Assembly (NCBI GenBank): GCA_965140775.1
Contig: OZ223471.1
Coordinates: forward strand, 3,100,001 to 3,164,000
From: UBA6244 sp965140775
Lineage (GTDB): Bacteria; Bacteroidota; Bacteroidia; Bacteroidales; F082
Direction of reading: 5' to 3'
Length of the DNA: 64,000 nt
Position 1 is the first letter of the stretch. Every line of letters begins with the position of its first letter. Positions 34,016 through 43,562 of the stretch are shown piece after piece. The notes beneath the pieces are model-generated. The model was not told the origin of the DNA. It was given only the letters and a program-made list of their open reading frames with translations, and ran no database searches. The translations under genes were made by a program, and so were the position numbers.

Positions 34016-35269
34016 GTGAGTTATATAAAAAGAATCATCGAGACAGATCTGCTTGAGAATTTGTCTGCTTCGGGGGCATTGCTAATTAAAGGTCCCAAAT
34101 CTTGTGGGAAAACAGAAACGGCGAAACAATTTGCTAAAAGTATCCTGGAAATGGATAGGGATCAACAAGTTGCTGTGATCATGGCCACCAATCCCCAACT
34201 TTTGTTGCGAGGTGATACCCCTAGGCTGATTGATGAATGGCAGGAATACCCCGAAATATGGAATTATGTGAGGCACGAAGTGGACGACCGCAAAGCGAAA
34301 GGGCAATTTATTCTTACCGGTTCGGCCAACCCGAATGATGATGTGAAATTACATAGTGGGGCAGGTCGTATTACGGTGCTACAAATGGACACCATGTCGT
34401 GGCAGGAATTAGGCTATTCGTCTGGAATAGTAAAGGTTTCGGATTTGTTGAGTGGGTCGTTGTCCGATTTTTACGAACCGGGAATTTCCCTTGATTTCAT
34501 TGTGGACAAAATGCTCATTGGCGGATGGCCGGCCTTGCTGAATGAAAGCACTAAAAATGCCCTTAAATTGAACAGAGGATATGTTGATTTACTTTGCGAA
34601 GTGGACATGGGCCGGGTTTCAGGGGTTAAACGCGATCCGGTCAAAGTGCGCAGTTTGTTTCGTTCACTTGCCAGAAATACAGCTACATTGGTCGATAACA
34701 GATCGTTGGAAAAAGATGTAAAAACTTCAGACAGAAATGAATTGTCGCGCAATACCATTACAGAATATCTTGATGCCTTGTCGCGCTTATTGATATTGGT
34801 GGAACAACCCGCTTTCAATCCGCACATTCGTTCATCAGCTTCATTGCGTAAATCACCCAAGCGACATTTGTGCGATACTTCGTTGGCAGCAGCTGCTTTA
34901 GGCTTAGATAATGAATCGTTGTTGAGGGATATAAAATATACAGGATTTTTGTTCGAAACATTGGCAACACACGAGTTGAGTGTATATGCCAAGGCGAATG
35001 ATGCTACTGTATTTCATTATCAAGATTCCTATGGATTGGAAATTGATGCCATTGTGCAGAAAAGAAATGGAGATTATGCTGCTTTTGAGATAAAACTGGG
35101 TGTGGGGTATATTGAGGAGGCAGCCGGCCATCTTAAGAAATTTGTTGAAAACATTGACACAAAAAAGATGGATGTGCCCAAATCATTAAACATCATTACC
35201 GGAACCGGAATGAGCTACCGCCGAAAAGATGGAATCAATGTGATTTCTTTGGCCTCGTTGGGTAAGTAG
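34016..35269 (+). CDS. AAA-type ATPase with DUF4143 C-terminal domain
   Basis: The protein is 417 residues from the GTG at 34016. Near the N-terminus IKRIIETDLLENLSASGALL leads into Walker A (GPKSCGKTETAKQ). A Walker B-like PRLIDEWQEYPEIWNYVRHE and the sensor segment GQFILTGSANPN follow, all hallmarks of the AAA_14/DUF4143 ATPase group. The DUF4143 part (residues 200-417) has the typical RHLCDTSLAAAALGL, FLFETLATHELSVYA and the nuclease-like YGLEIDAIVQKRNGDYAAFEIKLG segments. The family's function is unknown; the genes are numerous and mobile in Bacteroidota. It is the only gene within a 4.7-kb repeat-rich island, which fits an accessory or laterally acquired gene. Confidence 0.88.
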   Translation: MSYIKRIIETDLLENLSASGALLIKGPKSCGKTETAKQFAKSILEMDRDQQVAVIMATNPQLLLRGDTPRLIDEWQEYPEIWNYVRHEVDDRKAKGQFILTGSANPNDDVKLHSGAGRITVLQMDTMSWQELGYSSGIVKVSDLLSGSLSDFYEPGISLDFIVDKMLIGGWPALLNESTKNALKLNRGYVDLLCEVDMGRVSGVKRDPVKVRSLFRSLARNTATLVDNRSLEKDVKTSDRNELSRNTITEYLDALSRLLILVEQPAFNPHIRSSASLRKSPKRHLCDTSLAAAALGLDNESLLRDIKYTGFLFETLATHELSVYAKANDATVFHYQDSYGLEIDAIVQKRNGDYAAFEIKLGVGYIEEAAGHLKKFVENIDTKKMDVPKSLNIITGTGMSYRRKDGINVISLASLGK

Positions 35270-36290
35270 GTTGGGAAGCGAAGCCTGAATTGCCAGTTCG
35301 GCAAGGCCAAATCTCCAAACCCGTCTGTTCCTTTCGAAGGAGGAACGACCGAGAAATCTCCTGAGAAAAAGAACCTACCCTCCGGCTGGTCATCAATGCA
35401 GTACTTCTTGCCGGGGAGATTTGGCTTCGCCGAACTCACGTTTCTCCTCCTGCGTCGTCGAAATGACAACTCTCCCCCGCTTCAAGCGTCCACGCTTGAA
35501 GTTTGATCTTCCTCCTGAACTGTTATCTTCCCCGCTTCAAGCGTCCACGCTTGAAATTTTAATACCAACAACACTTGTGTTCCCGGTGATAAAGGTTGTG
35601 TTGATGGTTGGCTCACCGATCACTGTCACTTCCGTCACTTTTTCCTTGTCCCTCCGGTGCCCTTGGCTAAAGCCGAAGGGCAAGGGGTGGGCTTCAGGTG
35701 TATTGAATAATCAAATTTGGGGGATTGGGAGTGGTTTGTTTTATTGTTGGTTGTTTGGGGCTAAAGCCCCTTCTTTGTGGTGTGGATAAAAACCAAATGA
35801 ATAATCCCCGCTTCAAGCGTCCACGCTTGAAGTTTTGATACCAACAACACTTGTGTTCCCGGTGATAAAGGTTGTGTTGGCTCTTGGCTCACCTATCACT
35901 GTCACTTCTGTCACTTCCGTCACTTTTTCCTTGTCCCCCCCGTGTCCTCCGCCCCTGAAAGCTTTCGGGGCCGTGGTGAATATAAACCCGCAAATTCAAT
36001 GCACAGTTTCGCTACGCTGTAGCTTGCTTTGCTGCTTATTACATTTATTCTATAAAGATAGTCGCTGCGCTGCAGCTTGGTATGATATTCTATTTTTTCT
36101 CGGTGCCCTCCGTGTCCTTTGCGCCTCCGTGGTGAATAAAAACCCGCAAAATATTTACACCACAGAGACACAGAGAACACAGAGTTAAACACGAAGAAAA
36201 AACCCTCCGTGTCCTTCGTGCCTCTGTGGTGAACCTTGACCCGCAAAATATTTACACCACAATCCCGCTAGCCATCACCAACAAAACTAC
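35270..36290. repeat. Repeat mosaic downstream of the ATPase gene (no gene)
   Basis: No credible gene. A copy of the GIY-YIG-associated repeat (GAGGAACGACCGAGAAATCTCC...GTCGAAATGACA) lies at 35335-35470, with a GGAGATTTGGCTTCGCC insert. REP palindromes lie at 35480, 35535 and 35811. The CACTGTCACTTCCGTCACTT module occurs at 35618 and 35898. From 36080 to 36250 lies an inverted pair of the CCTCCGTGTCCTT / CACCACAGAGACACAGAG type. Confidence 0.75.
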
Positions 36291-36501
36291 ACCAACAAAA
36301 CCATATCATCAAAACACTGTATATCAACGCCTAACGTGTTATTGTAACGCTATTGCATGGTCTTGCTATGGCCGGAAACGCTATTGCAACGTAAACTATT
36401 AGGTGTATTGGGGCTTAACTTCGGATATTCGCTTCAAATATTAACCACTGCCCACAAGCAACATAACGCTTGTTCATGCAGCAAACTTAATCAATCGGCA
36501 C

Positions 36502-37149
36502 ATGCCATACACGAGGTACATAGTTTTTTTGTGGGGTTTATTGCTCGCCCCATGGATCAGTGCCAGCCCCAACAACACCGGCACCTCCCCTTCCTGTGTC
36601 CTCTACCAACAAGGTAATGTGCAGCTAAACAATGACGTTCAACTCCTGCTCTATGGCGGTAGTTGGATAACCCATGGCAACATCACAGGCAACGGACAAC
36701 TGGTAATAAGCCACAGTCCCCATGCCACCATCGACGGCAACGGAGCCACCATCCAAAACCTGCGCCTGCAACACAGCAACATCACCCTGCTGAGTACCTT
36801 GTACATTGCCGCCACCTTGCAACTCACCGACAGCGCACAGTTGCAGCTCATCAGCTACCCCTTGTACCTGCTGCCGGATGCCAATCTGGTAAGCCGCGAG
36901 GGCAGCGATATACATGGCTGTGGCACAGCACAGCTGATCCGGCTGAGCCGGCTATCCGGACAACCGGAGGCACCCTCCACACCTAGTTGCAAGGTGATGC
37001 CCGCCGAACCCACCGGTTTGCCGTGCACACCCCAACCCCAACCTGCCACCATCGACTGTTTTTGGCCTCCGGCCATTCGCATAGTTTCTATCACCGTTGC
37101 CCCAACGGTGCCACCTCCAAAACACGACGGATGCCTCAAATGGGGGTAA
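36502..37149 (+). CDS. Small secreted protein of unknown function
   Basis: A 215-residue protein with a clear signal peptide (YIVFLWGLLLAPWISASP). Residues 40-150 are regular short strands with turns on N, G and H: LLLYGGSWITHGNITGNGQL, ATIDGNGATIQNLRLQHSNI, YIAATLQLTDSAQLQLISYP. This is the rhythm of a beta-helix or adhesin-like stalk. The tail is rich in cysteine and proline. No family was recognised. The sequence is GC-richer than the preceding repeat block. An octamer tandem repeat begins just after its stop. It may be an exported surface protein, in keeping with the surface-protein cluster that follows. Confidence 0.5.
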   Translation: MPYTRYIVFLWGLLLAPWISASPNNTGTSPSCVLYQQGNVQLNNDVQLLLYGGSWITHGNITGNGQLVISHSPHATIDGNGATIQNLRLQHSNITLLSTLYIAATLQLTDSAQLQLISYPLYLLPDANLVSREGSDIHGCGTAQLIRLSRLSGQPEAPSTPSCKVMPAEPTGLPCTPQPQPATIDCFWPPAIRIVSITVAPTVPPPKHDGCLKWG

Positions 37150-37152
37150 ACA

Positions 37153-37264
37153 TGGATCAATGGATCAATGGATCAATGGATCAATGGATCAATGGATCAA
37201 TGGATCAATGGATCAATAGTTCAAAAGTTCAAAAGTTCAATGGTTCAATAGATCAATAGATCAA
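37153..37264 (+). repeat. Octamer tandem repeat TGGATCAA
   Basis: Eight exact tandem copies of TGGATCAA (37153-37216) are followed by six degenerate copies (TAGTTCAA, AAGTTCAA twice, TGGTTCAA, TAGATCAA twice). It is non-coding, 160 bp upstream of the 665-residue surface protein gene. Tandem octamers are prone to slippage, so copy number could vary between cells. Confidence 0.9.
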
Positions 37265-37421
37265 TGGGATCAGGGGATCAGTAGATCGTGTTTTACTTAA
37301 CATCAGTTGAAGATATAATAAACTGTCAACCCAAAAACAATTTCAATTATTTATTATTCAATACATTTTAATCAATTATTTACCAATTAACCCCTTTTTT
37401 ATTCACATTAAATTTTTAATC

Positions 37422-39419
37422 ATGAAAAAATTAATTCTTTTAGTAATGGTGGCTTTGATAACTTCTACCACCATGATGGCGCAGGTAGCCATTAACACTG
37501 ATGGCAGCCAGCCGGATGCTTCGGCGCTGCTCGATTTGAAATCAACCTCGGCAGGGATGCTGGCTCCGCGCATGACCCTTGCCCAGCGTGATGCCATCGT
37601 GGCTCCGGCCACAGGTCTGTTGGTTTTCCAAACCGACAACACCCCCGGTTTTTACTACTACAACGGTACGGCATGGACAAGCATAGGCAGTGCCGCCGCG
37701 CTCCAGGACCTGGGCTACGACCCGGCCACCAACACCGTTACCATTACCGGCGGTACCGGCGCCACCCTGCCCCTGGTAACCTCCACCGCCGCGGGGCTTG
37801 CTCCCGCCATGCCCGACAATACCACCACCTTTTTGCGCGGTGACGGGGTATGGGCTGCTCCACTGGCCGCAAGTGCCTATTGGAGTGCCAACGGTAGTGA
37901 TATTTATAATTCGAATGCTGCCAACGTCGGTATCGGAACAACGACACCTGCGACAAAGTTGGAGGTTTCAGGTACTTTTGGATCATTCAGTCTTAATCCA
38001 GATGTCAATCAGACAAATACCCTTGCAGCTCTACAATTGAGAAGCAATGCTGGCAATGGAACTTTTGTGGCATTTGCTGAATCTGGAGTAGCAGATAAAT
38101 GGTATTTAGGTTCTAAACCATTTGATAATAATTTGTATTTTGGCACTGGTTGGGTAGGTGGCGCATATGATGATAAAGTTACAATCACCAGTTCAGGCGC
38201 CGTCGGTATCGGAACAACGAGTCCTCAATCGAGGTTGGATGTTTCAGGTACTAATGGATTAATCGCTCTTGCTACAGATGTCAATCAGACAAATACCCTT
38301 GCAGCTCTACAATTGAGAAGCAATGCTGGCAATGGAACTTTTGTGGCATTTGCTGAATCTGGAGTAGCAGATAAATGGTATTTAGGTTCTAAACCATTTG
38401 ATAATAATTTGTATTTTGGCACTGGTTGGGTAGGTGGCGCATATGATGATAAAGTTACAATCACCAGTTCAGGCGCCGTCGGTATCGGCACCACCGCCCC
38501 AGGAGCATCTCTGGATGTTAATGGTACCCTGGCCATCCGTGGTGGCAGCCCCGGCGCAGGCAAAGTACTGGTTTCGGATGCAGCTGGTGTGGCTTCGTGG
38601 GGTACACCTGCAACTGTAACTACCTATTGGAGTGCCAACGGTGACGCTATCTATAATTCGAATGTTGGCTACGTCGGCATCGGAACATCGAATCCTCAAT
38701 CGAAGTTGGATGTTTCAGGTACTAATGGAGGAATCCATCTTCAGCCAGATGTCAATCAGACAAATACCCTTGCAGCTCTACATGTGGTAAGCAGTACTGG
38801 CAATGGAGGTTTTGTAGCATTTGCTGAATCTGGAGTAGCAGACAAATGGTATTTAGGTTCTAAACCTGGTGATAATAATTTGTATTTTGGCACTGGTTGG
38901 GTAGGTGGCGCATATGATGATAAAGTTACAATATCCAGTTCAGGCTCCGTCGGTATCGGATCAACGACACCTGGAGCGAAGTTGGATGTTTCAGGTGCTA
39001 ATGGAGGAATCTATCTTAATCCAGAAGTCAATCAGACAAATACCCTTGCAGCTCTACAAGTGAGAAGCAATGCTGGCAATGGAACTTTTGTGGCATTTGC
39101 TGAATCTGGAGTAGCAGATAAATGGTATTTAGGTTCTAAACCTGGTGATAATAATTTGTATTTTGGCACTGGTTGGGTAGGTGGCGCATATAATGATAAA
39201 GTTACAATATCCAGTTCAGGCTCCGTCGGTATCGGCACCACCGCCCCCAACGCTTCTGCCATTTTGGATTTGAGCAGCACCTCCAGGGGCTTTTTGCCTC
39301 CCAAAATGACCACCGCCCAGCGTGATGCCATCTCCGGTCCTGCCGAAGGGTTAATTATTTATAATACCGATTCGCACAACGTGCAGTTCTTTAACGGCAC
39401 CAGTTGGATAAACGGATAG
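37422..39419 (+). CDS. Repetitive secreted surface protein
   Basis: A 665-residue protein with a signal peptide (LILLVMVALITSTTMMAQ). The N-terminal and C-terminal modules are alike (ALLDLKSTSAGMLAPRMTLA at 33-52; AILDLSSTSRGFLPPKMTTA near the end). In between are four repeats of about 90 residues, each reading VGIGTT-P, then a variable stretch, then DVNQTNTLAALQLRSNAGNG, AFAESGVADKWYLGSKP and NLYFGTGWVGGAYDDKVTI. The repeats are almost identical at DNA level (37920-38210 with 38200-38490; 38680-38970 with 38960-39240). VGIGTT modules are typical of Bacteroidota fibre or adhesin-like proteins. The N-terminal module resembles that of the FISUMP proteins downstream. A long-stem hairpin ends the unit. 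Confidence 0.75.
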   Translation: MKKLILLVMVALITSTTMMAQVAINTDGSQPDASALLDLKSTSAGMLAPRMTLAQRDAIVAPATGLLVFQTDNTPGFYYYNGTAWTSIGSAAALQDLGYDPATNTVTITGGTGATLPLVTSTAAGLAPAMPDNTTTFLRGDGVWAAPLAASAYWSANGSDIYNSNAANVGIGTTTPATKLEVSGTFGSFSLNPDVNQTNTLAALQLRSNAGNGTFVAFAESGVADKWYLGSKPFDNNLYFGTGWVGGAYDDKVTITSSGAVGIGTTSPQSRLDVSGTNGLIALATDVNQTNTLAALQLRSNAGNGTFVAFAESGVADKWYLGSKPFDNNLYFGTGWVGGAYDDKVTITSSGAVGIGTTAPGASLDVNGTLAIRGGSPGAGKVLVSDAAGVASWGTPATVTTYWSANGDAIYNSNVGYVGIGTSNPQSKLDVSGTNGGIHLQPDVNQTNTLAALHVVSSTGNGGFVAFAESGVADKWYLGSKPGDNNLYFGTGWVGGAYDDKVTISSSGSVGIGSTTPGAKLDVSGANGGIYLNPEVNQTNTLAALQVRSNAGNGTFVAFAESGVADKWYLGSKPGDNNLYFGTGWVGGAYNDKVTISSSGSVGIGTTAPNASAILDLSSTSRGFLPPKMTTAQRDAISGPAEGLIIYNTDSHNVQFFNGTSWING

Positions 39420-39491
39420 TTGGCGTTGTAAGTTAACAAACCACGGGGTAGTTGATTACCCTCGGGGGGTGTTTGATACATCGCGATACCC

Positions 39492-39573
39492 CGTGCGTGT
39501 TCCTGCAAGCCTGCCGTTGCCACTTGTCGTGTGGCAAGTGCCGGTGCAAAAAGGAACACGCACGCGGGTTTTT
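39492..39573 (+). terminator. Long-stem terminator after the repetitive surface protein
   Basis: A perfect 13-bp inverted repeat, CGTGCGTGTTCCT (39492-39504) and AGGAACACGCACG (39552-39564), encloses a second hairpin (TTGCCAC...GTGGCAA). It is followed by CGGGTTTTT. It looks like a structured Rho-independent terminator, 70 bp after the stop codon. Confidence 0.7.
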
Positions 39574-39788
39574 AGGCCGGTCGGTTTCGCGTGCCTGTTG
39601 CACGTGGCTCCGCGGTAGCCATGCCCTGCTTTTTGTACAAAAAAATGCATTGTTGCCCCCGTTAAACATCATTGGAGAAAAAATATGCTAACTTTCTTGT
39701 GAAACCACCCCTATTCAGGCATAACCCGTTGAAGAGGATATTTTTATCCGCGTGGCTCATTTCACAAGCACCATACAAAAGATACCGC
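39574..39788. other. Intergenic region upstream of the FISUMP cluster
   Basis: No gene. TAACTTTC at 39689-39696 is close to the -7 consensus and may be the promoter of the first FISUMP gene, 93 bp before its start. Confidence 0.35.
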
Positions 39789-41087
39789 ATGAAAACACAG
39801 ATACCAAACCACTTAAAAAATGTATTGTTGCTGCTGATGGTATCGGCACTTGGTCTGTCGGTGCAGGCACAGGAAACCCGGAACCAACACCCGAATGCCT
39901 CCGGCCTTTCGGCCACCGCGCAGTCTATCCCCGGCATGAGCCGGGCCCAACGCGAGGGGCTTAAAAACCCCGAACAAGGCACGCTGGTGTATCAAACCGA
40001 CAATGCCGTAGGCTACTACATGAATGAAGGCACCCCCGGGCAACCCCGGTGGACGCCGGTATCTTTTGGCGGACAAATGCCGGCACCGGAGGCAGTGAAC
40101 AACGGCAGCCGGGCACCCCTGTCGGGCGAACGCGGCTTTTTACCTCCCCGCCTCACCGATGCACAAATGAACGCCATTGCAGGCCCGGCCGAGGGATTGC
40201 TTATTTACAATCTCACACAGCACAAAGTATGCATGTACCTCAACAGCGTGTGGGATTGCACCGTGTTTTGCAAAACACCGGATGCCCCTTCGTCCATTAC
40301 CGGAGCCGGTAATGATATCTGCGGCGGCACTTCGCAAAGTTACAGTACCTCAGCAGTGAGTGGTGCCACCGACTACACATGGAGTTACACCGGGAGTGGT
40401 ACACCGGTTTCCACTACCACAAGTTGTACCTTTATTGTTACAAGCCCGGGTACCTTAAGCGTAACTGCCAACAACAATTGCGGCGCAAGTGCGCCCTGCA
40501 ATCTGGTCATTACCGTAGATGGAGTTACCGGAGCCGATGGACGTTGTTGGGCCGACCGCAACCTGGGAGCATCGCAGGTAGCCACCTCCGGTACCGATGC
40601 CGACGCGTATGGCGATTTATACCAATGGGGCAGGTCAACCGACGGACACCAATCGCGCACCAGTGCTACCACCACCACGCTTTCATCTACCGACGACCCC
40701 GGGCATGGCAACTTTATTGTGGCACCCGACTGGCCATACAACTGGCGTTCACCCTACAACGACAACCTGTGGCAAGGGTTGTCGGGAATTAATAATCCCT
40801 GTGCCGCCGGTTATCGCATACCCACCATTGCCGAATGGACTACAGAACGCGATTCATGGACTGATTTTTACACGGCCGGTGCATTTGGCTCACCTCTTAA
40901 GCTCACGGGAGCCGGAAGACGCAATGCACAAAATGGTGCACTCGAGTACGTGGACGAGCTGGGCAGTTATCACTCAAGCACCACCGAGGGGAATTATACC
41001 AAATATGTTTACTTCGGGGGCAGTAATGGTGATATCGGAATTGTTTGGCGCGCCATGGGAGTGAGCGTGCGGTGCATTAAGGATTGA
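39789..41087 (+). CDS. FISUMP-domain surface protein, paralogue 1
   Basis: The protein is 432 residues from MKTQIPNHLKN at 39789; the longer open frame adds an implausible leader. The signal peptide ends in LSVQAQ. Residues 30-160 are the N-terminal block shared by all six paralogues (ASGLSATAQSIPGMSRAQRE, then RAPLSGERGFLPPRLTDAQM). Next is one PKD-like module (YSTSAVSGATDYTWSYTGSG) and then the Fibrobacter succinogenes major paralogous (FISUMP) domain: CWADRNLGASQVATSG, YGDLYQWGRSTDGHQSRTS, NNPCAAGYRIPTIAEWTTER, SPLKLTGAGRRNAQ, and a C-terminal VRCIKD. The fold is lectin-like in the family; binding targets are unknown. It is probably exposed on the cell surface. Confidence 0.82.
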   Translation: MKTQIPNHLKNVLLLLMVSALGLSVQAQETRNQHPNASGLSATAQSIPGMSRAQREGLKNPEQGTLVYQTDNAVGYYMNEGTPGQPRWTPVSFGGQMPAPEAVNNGSRAPLSGERGFLPPRLTDAQMNAIAGPAEGLLIYNLTQHKVCMYLNSVWDCTVFCKTPDAPSSITGAGNDICGGTSQSYSTSAVSGATDYTWSYTGSGTPVSTTTSCTFIVTSPGTLSVTANNNCGASAPCNLVITVDGVTGADGRCWADRNLGASQVATSGTDADAYGDLYQWGRSTDGHQSRTSATTTTLSSTDDPGHGNFIVAPDWPYNWRSPYNDNLWQGLSGINNPCAAGYRIPTIAEWTTERDSWTDFYTAGAFGSPLKLTGAGRRNAQNGALEYVDELGSYHSSTTEGNYTKYVYFGGSNGDIGIVWRAMGVSVRCIKD

Positions 41088-41178
41088 TTCTCCCGAAAAC
41101 CCCAATGGCCACAAGGGCATGATAACGAAAATAAAAATGTTACCTACAAAACTAAATACTCAATTTAAAAACCCTCAC

Positions 41179-42210
41179 ATGAGAACTTTTAACTATCAAT
41201 TTAAAAACCTGATCCTGGTACTTGTTCTACTGGCACTCGGCATTCCCATGCAGGCACAGCAAACCCGTGACCAACAACCGAATGCCTCCGGCCTTGCGGC
41301 CACCGCGCAGTCTATCCCCGGCATGAGCCAGGCCCAACGCGAGGGGCTTAAAAACCCCGAACAAGGTACCCTGGTGTATCAAACCGACAACGCCGCGGGC
41401 TACTACGTGAACAACGGCACACCCGAACAACCCCGGTGGACGCCGGTATCTTTTGGCGGACAAATGCCGGCACCGGAGGCAGTGAACAACGGCAGCCGGG
41501 CACCCCTTTCGGGCGAACGCGGCTTTTTACCACCCCGCCTCACCGATGCACAAATGAACGCCATTGCAGGCCCGGCCGAGGGATTGCTTATTTACAATCT
41601 CACACAGCACAAAGTATGCATGTACATCAACAGCGCGTGGGATTGCTCGGTATTTTGCAAAAATTATCCTGCCGGATCGGTACATTGCATCACGGGAGGT
41701 GCGCAGTTGCAAGAAGTAACAAATCCCGCTACCGGCGAAAAATGGATGGACCGCAACCTGGGGGCATCTCAGGTAGCCACCTCAAGTGATGATGCCAACG
41801 CTTACGGCGATTTGTACCAGTGGGGACGATTCTCTGATGGTCATCAGTGTCGCACCAGTGGCACCACCACCACGTTATCATCTACCGACGACCCGGGGCA
41901 CAGTTTGTATATTGTTAACACTGACGGAGGCGACTGGCGCTCGCCCTCAAACGATAACCTGTGGCAGGGTTTAATTGGCGTTAACAACCCTTGTCCATGT
42001 GGATACCGAATACCCACCCAAACAGAATTAGAGGCAGAGGTCCAAAGCTGGAGCAGCTATACCCTTTCAGGTGCTTATGGCTCACCACTTAAATTGACCG
42101 GGGGGGGGGTTGCGCGTCTGGTATCATGGCGGTATCCAGGGCGAGGGTACAGCAGGGTACTATTGGGGCAGTACTACCGGCGGAGGTGCCTCTGTAGTTC
42201 TGATGATTGA
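41179..42210 (+). CDS. FISUMP-domain surface protein, paralogue 2, frameshifted in a G10 tract
   Basis: Starts at MRTFNYQFKN (41179). It has a signal peptide, the shared N-terminal block, no PKD-like module, the linker YPAGSVHCITGGAQLQEVTN and most of a FISUMP domain (KWMDRNLGASQVATSSDDAN, CPCGYRIPTQTELEAEVQSW). After SPLKLTG the reading frame enters ten G (42100-42109), and the product then ends in a nonsense tail at 42210. With nine G the frame would continue GLRVWYHGGIQGEGTAGYYW and end in LGYSVRCIKD at 42286, exactly like the other paralogues. So this copy is off by one base in a homopolymer: phase variation, decay or a sequencing error are all possible. Confidence 0.8.
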   Translation: MRTFNYQFKNLILVLVLLALGIPMQAQQTRDQQPNASGLAATAQSIPGMSQAQREGLKNPEQGTLVYQTDNAAGYYVNNGTPEQPRWTPVSFGGQMPAPEAVNNGSRAPLSGERGFLPPRLTDAQMNAIAGPAEGLLIYNLTQHKVCMYINSAWDCSVFCKNYPAGSVHCITGGAQLQEVTNPATGEKWMDRNLGASQVATSSDDANAYGDLYQWGRFSDGHQCRTSGTTTTLSSTDDPGHSLYIVNTDGGDWRSPSNDNLWQGLIGVNNPCPCGYRIPTQTELEAEVQSWSSYTLSGAYGSPLKLTGGGVARLVSWRYPGRGYSRVLLGQYYRRRCLCSSDD

Positions 42211-42370
42211 CAGCCCCCTCGCCGGTACCTATGTCACTTACAACCACCGTGGACTCGGCTATTCTGTCCGTTGCATAAAAGATTGATAATGGCATAAACC
42301 CCCAAAGCTACAAGCACAGGATAAAGATAATGTTACCCTTAAAGAACATACTCAATTTAAAAACCATCGC

Positions 42371-43474
42371 ATGAGAACTTATGTTTACCTATTTAGCAAC
42401 TTTATCCTGGTGCTTGTTATGCTGGCACTCGGCATTACCGGTTGGGCACAGCAAACCCGTAACCAACACCCGAATGCCTCCGGCCTTTCGGCCACCGCGC
42501 AATCCATCCCCTGCATGAGCCGGGCCCAACGCGAGGGGCTTAAAAATCCCGAACAAGGCACCCTGGTGTATCAAACCGACAATGCCGCGGGCTACTACAT
42601 GAACGAAGGCACACCCGAACAACCCCGGTGGACGCCGGTATCTTTTGGCGGACAAATGCCGGCACCGGAGGCAGTGAACAACGGCAGCCGGGCACCCCTG
42701 TCGGGCGAACGCGGCTTTTTACCCCCCCGCCTCACCGATGCACAAATGAACGCCATTGCAGGCCCGGCCGAGGGATTGCTTATTTACAATCTCACACAGC
42801 ACAAAGTATGCATGTACCTCAACAGCGTGTGGGATTGCTCGGTATTTTCTACACCCTATCCTGCCGGATCGGTACATTGCATCACGGGAAGGGCTCTGGT
42901 GCAAGAAGTAACAAATCCCGCTACCGGCGACACATGGATGGACCGCAACCTGGGGGCATCTCAGGTAGCCACCTCCATTGATGATGCCAACGCTTACGGC
43001 GATCTGTACCAGTGGGGACGATTCTCTGATGGTCATCAGTGTAACACCAGTGGCACCACCACCACGTTATCATCTACCGACGACCCGGGGCACGATTTGT
43101 TTATTGTGCGCCCTGACGGACAATACGACTGGCGCTCGCCCTCAAACGATAACCTGTGGCAGGGCACTTCCGGTATTAACAACCCCTGCCCGTCGGGCTA
43201 TCGGCTTCCAACAATGGAGGAGATGGTGGCCGAGAAGCAGTCATGGTCGCCACAAAACATTACCGGGGCTTTTAATTCACCACTTCACTGGCCCGCGACG
43301 GGTTTTAGAAGTTATCAAAATGGAGGTAATTATGGTCAAGGCGAGTGGTTCGAGGTTTGGTCAAATCGAGGGGGCTCTACAACAGCATACTTTTGTGGGG
43401 CAAGAGATACATTTGCCACCGAGGGCTGGGAAGCCAAGGCATCAGGATTACCTGTACGTTGCATAAAAGATTAA
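42371..43474 (+). CDS. FISUMP-domain surface protein, paralogue 3
   Basis: A 367-residue protein: signal peptide (ILVLVMLALGITGWAQ), shared N-terminal block (with PCMSRAQ instead of PGMSRAQ, adding an unpaired cysteine), no PKD-like module, the linker YPAGSVHCITGRALVQEVTN, then the FISUMP domain (TWMDRNLGASQVATSIDDAN, NNPCPSGYRLPTMEEMVAEK, and FNSPLHWPATGFRSYQNGGN) ending LPVRCIKD. The first 470 bp are nearly identical to the neighbouring paralogues, while the last 250 bp differ strongly. Its C-terminal YFCGARDT segment replaces the usual YWSST-like strand. Confidence 0.82.
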   Translation: MRTYVYLFSNFILVLVMLALGITGWAQQTRNQHPNASGLSATAQSIPCMSRAQREGLKNPEQGTLVYQTDNAAGYYMNEGTPEQPRWTPVSFGGQMPAPEAVNNGSRAPLSGERGFLPPRLTDAQMNAIAGPAEGLLIYNLTQHKVCMYLNSVWDCSVFSTPYPAGSVHCITGRALVQEVTNPATGDTWMDRNLGASQVATSIDDANAYGDLYQWGRFSDGHQCNTSGTTTTLSSTDDPGHDLFIVRPDGQYDWRSPSNDNLWQGTSGINNPCPSGYRLPTMEEMVAEKQSWSPQNITGAFNSPLHWPATGFRSYQNGGNYGQGEWFEVWSNRGGSTTAYFCGARDTFATEGWEAKASGLPVRCIKD

Positions 43475-43562
43475 CCACCCCGCAAACCCTAATTAATTCA
43501 AGCACAGGACAAAGGAAAAAATTGCAAACTTTTAAATATAATATTCATTAAAAAACCATCAC

